Part shown: positions 1-9,638 of the stretch, in pieces
Position numbering within the stretch: position 1 is the first letter of the stretch
How the letters are laid out: the number at the start of each line of letters is the position of its first letter
Assembly (NCBI GenBank): GCA_009103225.1
Contig: RHPI01003369.1
Coordinates: forward strand, 851,490 to 876,662
DNA from: Chlorokybus atmophyticus
Taxonomy: Eukaryota; Streptophyta; Chlorokybophyceae; Chlorokybales; Chlorokybaceae
Direction of reading: 5' to 3'
DNA: 25,173 bases
Notes under the pieces: model-generated
Databases searched by the model: none
The model's input: only the letters and a program-made list of their open reading frames with translations
Told to the model about the DNA's origin: nothing
Translations under genes and position numbers: made by a program

Positions 1-76
<76 letters not shown>
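1..76. repeat. (CT)38 microsatellite
   Basis: This is an uninterrupted CT dinucleotide tract that begins at the window edge and may extend beyond it. A second CT tract lies at 14450-14488. It is a simple sequence repeat with no coding sense. Confidence 0.97.
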
Positions 77-80
<4 letters not shown>

Positions 81-1008
81 ATGTTTTATCCGCCTGTGTG
101 CAGCCGTTGTTCCGTCACCGTCAAGGACAGTGGCTGGTGACGGTAGGGTTACCCGCAACGTTCGTACATGCTGCCTAGACTCCCGCACCCTATGCCGGTG
201 CCGGCTAAGCGCCAGGTGCGCATTTGTGCTTACATGTGTGCGTCCGCTGTGTGCTGTGAGGCAAGGTCCCAATGGCACACCATGCTGTAACAGAGGCGGT
301 CACCATGTACGTATCAGAGGTGGTGATGCTGCTTCAACAGTTTGTTGGTCTGGCATGTAGCAAGTATGAATGAAATGTTTTTGTGCATGAGAGTGGCCGT
401 TGCATGCATACCCCAGCTGCTCACATCAGCCTGTGCAGTGTGCAGCTCATAATGTCGTTTTGGCTGACAATGACTGTGTGAACCATGGAGCCTGACATGC
501 TGTGGCGGATTGGTGAAGCTCCTAGGAATAGCCGTGGCACAGTGTTTGATAAGCAACCAACTCTGTACAACAGCTATGACTCAACGCGGCTTTTCCAACA
601 ATGCTTCAAGCTGCCATTGGGAGTCCTTTTTATAAGGTGCTGCCTTGCTATTTAATAGCCATGGCTGATGCGAAGCTTGTTGAATACTTCCGTGTCCCTA
701 CCAATCACTGAACCTGGCCTGCAAGTCGGTTGTAATATGCAGATACACACTCTGCATGTATAGTATACTAACTGCTCCTCTGGTTCCTGCTGTTCATCTG
801 CACCTCCAAGTGCTGGGCAGGGGTGTGGCGTATGGATAACAAGCCTTACTTTCTGTTGCTACCAGCAGTGCTGATTGACTTGCAGGGTCTCAATCTCTCG
901 GCAAGAGAGAAGTTGATGTGACGCACGTGCTTAACCAAGCCGCAGAAGCCAGTACCCTCTCGCCAGCACACCTCATTATACCTCGTCTTCCGCCACCGCC
1001 CTAACTAG

Positions 1009-1229
1009 GTGGCCAGTCGCGCTCCGCAGCCGGGAAGGTTTGCCCTGCACTGCGCCGCGAAGAGACGCAGCAGCCAGAGGCGACTACCACAGTCGCCGGC
1101 GATACCACTGCTGTACTCCGTGAACCCACTGCCGGGCTGCGGAGCGCTCACCGCGCAGCGCTGCCGGTGCCGTGGTTTGAACGACGTGGTGGTGCCGGCA
1201 TCGGTAACCTCTGGACGGTCATATGTGAG
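1009..1229 (+). other. Possible orphan exon in a GC-rich island
   Basis: An open stretch of about 74 codons is bounded on the left by an AG (ctaactag|gtggcc) and on the right by a consensus-like donor (tcatat|gtgagt). It is richer in GC than its surroundings, and the predicted peptide is basic with no recognisable domain. I found no partner exon on either side that continues the frame, so this may be chance. It also contains a short inverted repeat (gcgctccgcagcc near 1019 and its complement near 1137). Confidence 0.15.
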
Positions 1230-1858
1230 TTAGCTACAAGGTGCGGCAGCTACAAATCAGATTGAGGTCATTGGGGATGGGAGTCCTGCGCATAGGGTAT
1301 AGGACAACAACATGCAACACTCTATGCCAAGCTCAAAACACCCGCCCACACCCAGAGCTCAACAATTTATCGCATGCCAACATCATACCATGACAAGGGT
1401 ACGCACACCGATGCGGGTACAATTGCTTCAGACATGATTGTGATAGTATCAATGCAATAGTCCAAATGAGGAGAATCAGTCATTCTGCACGTGATGATCT
1501 AGTTGGATGAGAATAAGAACTGATACACCATATCATGTAAACTGTTGTAACATCTCATGGACTGTTATGCGTGCACTTCCTCTCTACTGCTATAATAGTC
1601 CGTGTTATGTGCAACACCAGCGATGGATGCAGTGCGCAAAATGATATTGACCGTCCAGCCTTTGTACAATCACCTTTGCATCTCGATACACTCCATTGAT
1701 GATCAGCTTCGTGTGGTGCTTGGAATTGCTTGCAAATATGTCGTGCTCCTTTTCCCTGCTCGAGTGCACACGTGATGGCATGATTTTTCTGCAATGCCAC
1801 CATTTGCATGCAGCAGCCTCTGTATGAAATTGGTTACCGCTCCCGAGCCGTAGCCCGT

Positions 1859-1863
1859 TACAG
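1859..1863 (-). terminator. Candidate TGTAA polyadenylation signal of the ligase gene
   Basis: On the minus strand, TGTAA lies about 53 bases after the TGA stop at 1916-1918. TGTAA is the classic chlorophyte poly(A) signal. The spacing is plausible for a short 3' UTR. A pentamer occurs often by chance, so the support is its position rather than its sequence alone. Confidence 0.45.
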
Positions 1864-1915
1864 AGCTAGAAGTTATAGCACATATTCTACAGACCAGACG
1901 CTAGTCGTATACCTG

Positions 1916-3191
1916 TCAGCTGACCAAGAACCCTGATCCGTCAAGGGTAGCCAATGCAAGGAGCAACTTGTCCTGCAGCACTTGCGCGTCCTTGTAGTCA
2001 GGCAAATCAACGCGACGGAAACACGTGCGGCCGACAGGCAAGCGATCGCTGCTCTGAATCCTGTGAATCGTGATGGGTGCAGTGGTGCCGCGCGCTATAG
2101 TGCACTGTGCTGTTGCCAACCGAAGAAACCGCCGCAAGTCATTGGACCGCAGCTCGTGAAGGAGGGCAAGAAGGTCTGCGGGTGTCCGGCTTGTGGTGGG
2201 CCAGTCAGCAGGACTGAACCGTATCAGCTCGACCACCATGTGCGCATCAACGTGCTCTTCCCCGCATACCAGCAGCATGAGGTCAGTGCAGGAGAACACC
2301 TGCACATGTCAAAACGATGCAGTTGTTAGTCTTCCGTTATGGAAGCACACAAGCAGCACACACGTGAAGCACAACCATACGCACGAGTGTTACCTGCAGA
2401 TAGGAAGACAGGTCTACTTCTTGAAAGCCGCGGCGCATTGCTTCCAACTGCCGTTGTCTGCACCCAACCAACACATACTGTACACGATGCTGAACATACT
2501 GGCGCTTGTTGGCATCAGTGACTGCGACAGGCGCCCTTGAACCGGACTGCTCACTGGATGTTCCCTGCGTCTCATCGACATAGTCCAGCAGCTCATCTTC
2601 AAAGAACAAGTTTAGCCCATCTGCAGGCCGCACTAGCAGCTCGCGGAGTGACATAGCCAGTGTACGATCATACAACTCAAGATCCCGCAGACTTGGCTCA
2701 TGCCCCAGTAGGTACTTGAAAGATGACGGGGCGAACACAGCGGGTATGGGTCTTCTATCCACCATGCTCTTGACGAGCACTTTGCCTATCAACTCATAGG
2801 TGCGCAGCTCGCCATGGTTGGCGCATGGCAGATATGCTGTGCCTGATGCCGGGCCGTCCTCAGCAGATGGAGCTTCAAACAGCTCCAGCTCTACATCAAC
2901 AACCTGGATAGTGCTTGGTATGAAACCTACCTGTTGTTTAACAGGATGCAGCCATGGCATGCAGGACATGTGTCAACACAATTACCTTCGTACCTTGTGA
3001 AAAAAGTCAATGTACAAATCCGACGTAAGGCCTCCAGCATCACGCCCGGCCTCGCCTATGAAGCGCACTTCCAGAGGGTGAAGCAGCATCTCCTTGTTGA
3101 TTTCGCTGAATACGCCAAGAGTATCTTCTATGAGGTCACTGCGTCGCACACGCACTGACACTGTTGACCTTCCTTCCTGCAGGCTTCGAAC
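1916..3191 (-). other. HECT ubiquitin-ligase domain (exons 12-14)
   Basis: The domain opens with VRVRRSDLIEDTL, EVRFIGEAGRDAGGLT and FF. It continues with a YELIGKVLVKSMVDRRPIP segment (the F-x-G-x-x-x-G-K-A/S region of the N-lobe), FAPSSFKYLLG and DLMLLVCGEEHVD. It ends with the catalytic motif LPVGRTCFRRVDLPDY; the active cysteine is near residue 1558, about 35 residues from the C-terminus as expected. The final residues GSGFLVS match the usual hydrophobic HECT tail. Length (about 367 residues) fits a whole domain. HECT cysteines accept ubiquitin from E2 as a thioester and pass it to a lysine of the substrate. Confidence 0.93.
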
Positions 3192-6100
3192 CTTGTGACA
3201 CGTGAACATCAAGTCAGTGACCAAACCTTTCTGCCATGCGCAGCATGACAACCATGACTCTAACGACCGCCATGCAGCATGCATACCTGCTCCCGCAAAA
3301 GGTCCAACTTGAGGTCGCTCTCGAGTATCTGCTTGTTCTCTGACAGATGCCGCACAAAGGATGCAGTGAAGTATGAATAAGCAAGGGCCTGGTTGGCATT
3401 TGGTCGTGCGTTCGGATTGCGTTGTAGCAGCGCGGACAGTAACTGGCGGAGATGCTCATTGTCATCCTCAGGAATGACGACAGCATCCTGACCGGCTTCA
3501 ATGACAGGTTCTGTACCAAAGTGAGCTTTGTACAGCATGACACCTGCGGTCCACGTTGGCATAAGTACTGCACATGCCGCAACTTGCTGTGCACGAACAT
3601 GTCCACAAACTGCCGCTCCCGGTAGATAGGTCATATTGACTGACTTTGAATGTGATGGAGCACTGTCAGATGCGCATAATTTGCAGGAAGCCATGCTTGA
3701 TTAGAGCGTGCTGTGCACACATTAGCAACATGAACATTCTTCACCCATCGACGTAGAACCGCGGCATTGACAAGGTGGCAACATGTATGGTGAGCTGCAA
3801 ACCATTGCTTGTGGTTCTAACCACACTTGCCTATGGCCCACATGTCTGACGATGGCGTGGCAGGTTCGCCCTCCAAGACTTCAGGTGCTATATAGCCCTG
3901 CGTGCCCTTAATGACCCCTTCGCTGGTGCTGCTATCATCCAGAAAGCTTTCACTCCCAGAGTCAGCTCCTGCAGCCCCAAACGGGTTCCTGTGTGGCAAT
4001 TAAGATGAGGACAAGACAACATCCGCATAGACCACAATCTGCATGTTACAATAATGCACACGCTTTTTCTGTTTGGCAAGCCAATGCTAGCCGGAGTACC
4101 TTGGCAGAAGGGAATTTGTGGAAACCTTGCGCCTTGCCACCCTTCGACTGGTTGTTGTTGTATGGGCTAACAATGCTGAGCGGTCTTTGGATATGCCAAG
4201 GTCGCATATGACGGGCTTGTTGTCCTTGGCCATCAGCACATTGTCCTGTCGTCATGAAGCCATGTCACCAGTCAAGCACAGCATTGAGATGTCCCGAAGC
4301 CGTTCTTTGCATCATGGATGACAAGGTAAGCAATACCAGCTTCATGTCGCGGTGAACGACTCCATGATCATGCACATAGCTCAGGCCCTGCAGCAACTGC
4401 CGAAAAGCGGATTGAACCTCCCATGGTTTGGGTCCTTTGAGTAACCATTGACCCATGGTGCCGCCATCAATGTATGGAGTCTGTATGTATGCGCGCAAAC
4501 CATCATAGAAGGCAGCCTCCACTGTGATGATGGCTGGGTGGTGCAGTTTCCACAGCAGCGTAACCTCGTTCTCGAACACCTGAAAACGAGCATGCGGCAA
4601 GCACATTTGAATACGAGTATTGATGTCAATACAATGTCATATGCGAGATCTTTATGACCTCGTGAAGGCCATTTACCTTGCGTGCACTTTCATCGCTGAG
4701 AGGTAGCTCTTTCAGTACGCAGAGCCGCCCATTGTACTTGACCAAGAGTACATGCTGCGAGGAACCTTGCAAGATACCCACCTAAGCAAATCACATGTGA
4801 AGTGTGACCAACTGGTCGGACACCCACAACCCGCAGGTGTGCAACTACACACCTGCTCATAGTCAGCAAGCTTGCGGTTGACGACAAGACCAGTATGACG
4901 AAGCCTTGTAGACAGCTCGCCAGTCTCCTCACACAGCAGCTCAGGGTGATCACTGCGGGCAAGAACATACAGCTTCTCATTGATCCAGTCCTGCCTGGCA
5001 CATAGTTTGCCGACTTCTTCACGGGCTGCACTCAGACGCTGTTCTGCCAAGTTCAACTCGCGAGACCCGCTTGGCAACCGCAGGCGGGAGAGCTCAATCT
5101 CTGCATTCAGACGGATTTGCGCTTCCTTAGCAGCCAAGATTTGCCGAGACAACTCCTTTAGCTCCCTTTGCCAGACTTCAATCTGCAGACACACAGCTTA
5201 ATGCGTATGCTTCACCAACCAGAGACGCAACAAGCTGTGTTGTGCAAGGTGCCTCATGGGGCAGCTATATAAGCTACGTGCTGTTACCTCAGGTCGTTGC
5301 CGATCAATCTCTTCAAGCTTCGACAGCACGGAGACACAGTCCGCCAGTAGTGACTGTGTGTGCTCAAGTGCAATCTCCCCTCGCTCGGCTTTTAGGTTAC
5401 CCAATACAACTTCCGCAGCCTGAATCAGTTCCCTTGCTTGGACGCAGCCCTGAGCCAGCGCACTGCTTGTCGTAGTCCCAGCATTCTCACTGTCCCCAGA
5501 AAGCTCAAGAACAGATGCACACTGCGAGGCTTCGCGTCTCAGGCTTTCATGAACCGCCAAGAGTGCTCTATTGGTGTCGTCCAGAATGGGCCGAACTGGT
5601 AGGTATACGCGGCCTTGCCATTCGCGATACCGAGCCAGAGTGGCGTCGAGATCTTTCAGGGATGCCACTGCTTGCTGCTGGGTACCAAGCTGACTACTGC
5701 TGGCATTTGACTTGTGGCTGTTGGAAGTGCTGCTGTAGCTGTTGGAAGTGCTGCTATAAAAAGGACGTGCACCAGCTTGCAATCGACTTGATGGCGGGCG
5801 ACCACCCGCTTGGATTTGAACATGGGATTGTGGTTGTGATTGGTCCAGTAAGCAAGCCTGCAGTGCTGCCTTTGCACTCTGCAGCTCTTCTGTTGACGTG
5901 TTGACATGCTCCGCTCGAGAATGCTGAGATGCAGTAACTCGCTCCAGCTCAGCTTTCAAATCTCGTGCAAGTTGCATGCACTGCTGGTGCAAGGCATCTC
6001 TGCGCACCAGCTCCTCGCGAGCAGCTTGCAGATCACCGTCTCTGGCAAAACTGCGGATGGACTCTTGTGACTGCATGAGTTCCTTGTGAAGCTGGAAAAG

Positions 6101-8672
6101 GGGCTGCACACCGATGGTTGGTGCTGTGAGCGTGAGGTCCATCTCATGAGACTTACTCTCTCGCGCCTCGCGCAAAAGCAGACTGTGCAGGCTATCTGCT
6201 TTGGCAAAAAACGACCGCGACTTGAGTGCTGACTCAACAACATCCAGCAGTGCAACAGGTGGGGCTGGTGCATGTGTTCCTGAGGGCAGTGACTCCTGTG
6301 ATGCAATGGGTCTTCCATACGGCTGCAACCATGGAAGTATGGAACCCTTGAAACTGTCCAGATTCAATGACAGTGTTGTATCCTGGGTTGTTATCGTGTG
6401 CATATTGGTAGGCAAAACTTGACTGGTGGCCGAGGCAGATGGTGCTAATAAGAGGCTAGCAGGCTCAGCTTCAACAGCCACACGCAGCAGTGCAGCTGCG
6501 ATGTCAGCAACCGCTTGCAACACACGCGGGCTATCCGGTTGTGACTTGCATACCAACGCAGTCTGCAGAGCCTTCCATTCTGTTAGCTGCTGCAAAGTTT
6601 TCGGCCCCAGGTCACGAATGCGTTGCTGCACGCTGTCCCAAGAGCCATCCAACCCAATTGCAGCAGGCAACACTGTGCTTGCATCGCCCTGCAAGTTTGC
6701 ACTGCCAAGTGTTGGCTGCAAGCGCAACTCAAGCGCCCACACGTCATTCAAGAAAGCTGTACGATCCCAGCCGCCGATGATGTAAAGCCCTTTCCCAGTA
6801 AAAGAGCAGGTATGGCCACTCCGCGCACCGATCTCTTCTGGAGCAGCGGCGTCTGCTGCTGCTAGTGGCAGCAGCTGAGCGGGTGCTGGCACCCACTCCA
6901 ACACCTCCGTGTCCAGGTAGTGTGTATCCGACAGATGGTTGTCTCCATCCCAACCGCCAAAAACCACCAGCCACTTGCTCACAAGCTCAGATGTATGGCC
7001 TGATCGTGGAGATGGCACATTACTTTTCATCTGCAGCCGACAGTCAGCAAAGACCAAGTTGGCAACCATACCAACCAAACTGACTTGCTTCATATTGCAG
7101 TGTATGTACCACCCAGCTGATAGGCTTCAATCAAGTCTTACCTTGGGCGTGTGCCACACATAGGTGCGCATGTCTAGTATTGCGAGGTCATTGAGGCGTC
7201 CACTTTGGCTTTCTCCGCCAAAGACAAATAGTCTATGACCCACACGAGTAGCACTGTGGGCCGCACGTGCAGCGGGCACAGCGCCTGTGCTGGGTTGTAT
7301 GTGCCATGTCATGGTCTCTGTGTCAAGGACGGCAAGCTCGTTGAAGAATGTGCTGAACCATCCACCAAAGATGAACAGTCGGGAACCAACTGCCGTGGCT
7401 GTGTGGTATGCGCGAGGTGGTGGAGGCTTGCCTGCAATGCTTGGCTGGGACCAGACCAAGCCTGCAGCTGAATTTGGAGACGCGGCGCCATCCAAAACGT
7501 GCAAGTCATTCAGAAACTGATCACCCTGAGCAGGGGCAAGATGTCAAAGCCAGTTTATCACGCCAAATGCATACCTGGAGACATGCAGACAATAATGGCG
7601 ACATGCATTTGCAATGTAAGAAGATGCACAAGGCATAGAAAGTGTAACATGCAGTTTATTGCTGTTTGTACCTTCCAACCTCCGAAGAAGTAAACACGGT
7701 CGCCGACGCGAGCAGCTGCATGATAAGCACGGGCACTTGGCGCTGCTCCAGACAATGCAGGTTCCTTCCACTGGAGGGTTTCTGCAATGTTGCAATAAGC
7801 AGTTTGCTTAAAGAAGGCAAAATCAAGCATCCCGCTACCATGTGCATGCTTGCATATGCCGCGATGAGTGGTTAATGCTCATATTTCTTGTTGCAACTGC
7901 ATGCAACCCCACGCCACTGATAACGCAAAGCGCATATTGTTGTGCTCAACGGCAGGCTGAAACAGACTTGTCACAGCAGCCACCTGTGTCCAGAACCCAA
8001 GTGTCATTGAAGTAAACCGACGCCCCGCCACCACCAAAAATTAGAATACTTGAGCCTAGTTGTGCTGCAGCGTGACCAGATCTGCCTTTTGGAACTGGAT
8101 CAGATGTCGCCTTGCTGCAACACACATAGAGTATTATACCACTTGCATGTGGGTAACAAAACTTGTAGTAAAAACATCTGCAGACTGCAAGTCTGAACAT
8201 TAACCGCATTCGACAGGGCGGATGGCAATTACAAGTTACCAGGTTGAAATCTGATCTAGTAAACGCACCACAACATCGATTCTGTTTCAGCAACTTGTGG
8301 AAGAATTTCTTTGTAAGGCCAGGGACCAACGTAATGCCCAATGCAAATGTCCAGTACAAACCAACTCGCGCTGCTTGTAAGTGGCATCCAATGCTCCTAT
8401 GCATGCACACTCACAGGCAACTACTCTGCATACACATGAACAACTGTCCTGGCAATACAAATGCCGACCTAATAATAGGGCAATGCATTTGCGTGCTGCA
8501 TGCTGACTTTCATGCACAGATGATTGACCTATCTCCAACCAAAGCAACAAGCCCTCAAGCAGTGACAACAGCATCTTTCACCCACTCAACAACAGCATGC
8601 TTACTTATTCCAGCGGATCAGCTGCGTCCTGCCGCCCCCTGCTGCATCCTCTTGGCCAGGGTCCGCCGCCAT
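1916..8672 (-). CDS. Kelch-repeat / protein kinase / HECT E3 ubiquitin ligase fusion, complete gene
   Basis: I assembled 14 coding exons: 8672-8605, 8114-7984, 7781-7672, 7525-7142, 7030-5288, 5182-4853, 4781-4677, 4579-4337, 4245-4100, 3988-3831, 3543-3287, 3176-2994, 2930-2394 and 2299-1916. All junctions keep frame, giving about 1,592 residues. The order is Kelch propeller (about 21-320), linker with coiled coils (about 540-920), kinase (about 923-1225) and HECT (about 1226-1592). The start ATG at 8672 was chosen because its exon ends RWN and joins in phase to complete the first Kelch repeat. Exon 12 may instead begin at 3191, and exon 13 at 2903; both alternatives are also in frame. All introns are GT-AG except the GC-AG intron at 3544-3830. 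No signal peptide or membrane segment is visible. I infer an intracellular ubiquitin ligase whose propeller binds substrates and whose kinase acts in cis or on those substrates. Each domain is clear; the fusion rests on continuous splice phases and needs cDNA. Confidence 0.88.
3287..4781 (-). other. Protein kinase domain of the ligase (exons 7-11)
   Basis: The five exons read as a complete kinase fold. There is a non-standard nucleotide loop (GILQGSSQHV) and a beta-3 lysine in VLKEL (about residue 946). A helix C region has the Glu of FENEV. The catalytic loop HRDMKLDN is split by the intron at 4246-4336. DLG replaces DFG (about 1053), followed by GYIAPE (about 1118-1123) and SSDMWAIGVMLYK. 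Lys, the HRD Asp, Asn and the DLG Asp are all present, so catalysis is likely. The segment from DLG to APE is about 70 residues, much longer than usual, and is rich in Ser and Thr. It is Ser/Thr-type by its HRDMKxxN loop; I cannot assign a family. Confidence 0.9.
3544..3830 (-). other. GC-AG intron within the kinase domain
   Basis: The exon ends ATA G and the next bases are GCAAGT, the standard GC-AG donor context (AG|GCAAGT). Joining 3831 to the acceptor at 3544/3543 restores the expected kinase sequence DMWAIGVMLYKA in frame. The nearest GT (in GTGTGG, four bases on) breaks the frame with this acceptor. This supports a genuine non-canonical splice site. Confidence 0.8.
4853..6110 (-). other. 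Coiled-coil linker between Kelch and kinase domains
   Basis: The C-terminal half of exon 5 and all of exon 6 encode a long, charged, helix-prone region. It has runs such as LHKELMQSQESIRSF and QIEVWQRELKELSRQ and many Glu, Gln, Arg and Leu residues in heptad-like spacing. Between the helical parts is a low-complexity stretch rich in Ser, Asn and Tyr. Such a region could dimerise the ligase or separate the propeller from the catalytic domains. No known domain was recognised. Confidence 0.65.
6720..8620 (-). other. Six-repeat Kelch beta-propeller (N-terminal part of the ligase)
   Basis: Six Kelch repeats can be read across exons 1-5. Each has the R-x-x-H segment, a hydrophobic strand ending in FGG/IGG, then (F/L)NDxxxLD and a closing W. 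The FGG-type cores are IFGGGG, FFGGWK, IFGGWF, VFGGES, VFGGWD and IIGGWD. Repeat 1 is completed only by splicing 8605 to 8114, and repeat 2 only by splicing 7672 to 7525, which supports those junctions. Kelch propellers usually bind proteins, so this is the likely substrate-recruiting part. Confidence 0.93.
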
Positions 8673-8710
8673 ATGAAGCCACCAAAAGCTTCTGCCCTGC
8701 TACCGAGCAT
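8618..8710 (-). other. Overlapping upstream ORF at the ligase start
   Basis: An ATG at 8710, 38 bases upstream of the chosen start, opens a 30-codon frame that ends at a TGA at 8618-8620, inside exon 1 and out of frame with the main CDS. If the transcript begins upstream of 8710, scanning ribosomes would meet this ATG first. The mRNA start is unknown, so the uORF may be absent from the transcript. Confidence 0.4.
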
Positions 8711-9240
8711 CTAGCCGCTGGTACAGAGGAATGATTGCGCTTGAGCGCTCGCCGTCTCTACCTCCACCTCCACCTCCGCCGACGCCACTGACAGTAACTA
8801 CTGCAAGCAAAGCATAGCATTGCAAGCGCACTCTCACCGACAGAGACCGGTTCGCCTGCATTTTTGGCAGAAATGTCGCGTATGTTTTTTCTGAACTTCA
8901 GACTGCCTTGGAACTCTCCGGGCTTGGTGTTTGAAATGACAATTTCGGGGTTTTGCAGGCGCCCTTGCCAGGAAAATCGGGGAATTAACTGCATGTCGTT
9001 TCCTTTGCCCGGCAAGGATGGATCATGTCCTCGAGCTTCCCCACAATTGTTAAAACAGCAAAGTTTGGTGGTGCTCAATGTCGTCCTTACGAGCAACAGC
9101 GGCATTACAGCGTGCAGAGGCGGCGGCGGTGATGGATTTGTGCTGGGTGTGTGTGATGTTGAGGTTAAGCCGATAAATGGTCAGCATGTTGGAAAAAGAT
9201 ATTGAAGCGGTAGGTGGTATTGGCAGCAGCCTTGTACAGG
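8711..9240. other. Region upstream of the ligase gene
   Basis: This should contain the promoter and 5' UTR of the minus-strand ligase. A short CCACCT-like repeat lies at about 8759-8776. No TATA box is obvious. A minus-strand open frame at 8758-9105 gives a peptide with no known domain, including SWQGRLQNPEIVISNTKPGE, and may be part of a dispersed repeat. Nothing here can be called a gene. Confidence 0.4.
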
Positions 9241-9638
9241 CCGGCTCCGGCTGCTACCACTGGATTGCTGTCTGCTGTTGGTGCGCTGGTGTTCACGGCG
9301 CAGCGTGGCTGCATCCCAAACATGGTCTCATCGCAGGTGCTAGACGCATGGGAACCGCTGATGGAAGCCATACAGCAGCAGCCTAGGAAGGTAGCAGCAG
9401 CGTTTGGTTTGTTGAATAGTTGGTTGCATGCACATGGCAAGTTCAACAAGGGATGCTGCCTCTCTGCTTCCGTGTACAGGCTGACGCCGTAAGACAGGAA
9501 ATGCAGAAGCATGCCAGCTTTGTCCGCAGCTGGAATCAGCTGCTCAAGAGTGGCCATGCGGCATATTGCTCGGAAACTCCTCCGCCGCCGCCGCCGCCGC
9601 CGCAGCACGCTCTCTGCCTTAAAGACCAGAGGCACTGA
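9241..9638 (+). CDS. Possible small gene, last two exons, function unknown
   Basis: Two open segments join in phase. The first ends QQQPRK at 9390 before a GTAGCA donor. The second starts at 9481 after a pyrimidine-rich acceptor (ctgcttccgtgtacag) and ends at TGA 9636-9638. The joined C-terminal part is helical in character (VLDAWEPLMEAIQQQPRK then ADAVRQEMQKHASF) and ends in a short polyproline run from a CCG repeat. The 5' end is undefined: candidate acceptors lie near 9241, 9292 and 9328, and no ATG was fixed. The opposite strand also has a 180-codon open frame here, so the coding strand is not certain. The family is not recognised. Confidence 0.35.
9584..9604 (+). repeat. (CCG)n trinucleotide run
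   Basis: A short CCG trinucleotide run encodes polyproline in the possible plus-strand gene (or polyarginine on the opposite strand). It could be length-variable. Confidence 0.8.

Larger units (their letters stand above)
77..1915. other. Intergenic region downstream of the Kelch-kinase-HECT gene
   Basis: I see no convincing gene in this 1.8-kb stretch. The open frames are short and mutually overlapping. A GC-richer island at about 960-1230 stands out and is described separately. The part next to 1916 should be the 3' untranslated region of the minus-strand ligase gene. The palindrome TGCATGCA occurs at 401 and 1805. Confidence 0.6.

Noticed and set aside
2193-2540. Plus-strand frames of about 115 codons over the HECT exons
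   Set aside because: They are shadows of the HECT coding sequence on the opposite strand.
4690-5031. Minus-strand 113-codon frame overlapping exons 6 and 7
   Set aside because: It is an alternative frame across two supported exons and an intron; the coiled coil and the kinase N-lobe read in the other frame.
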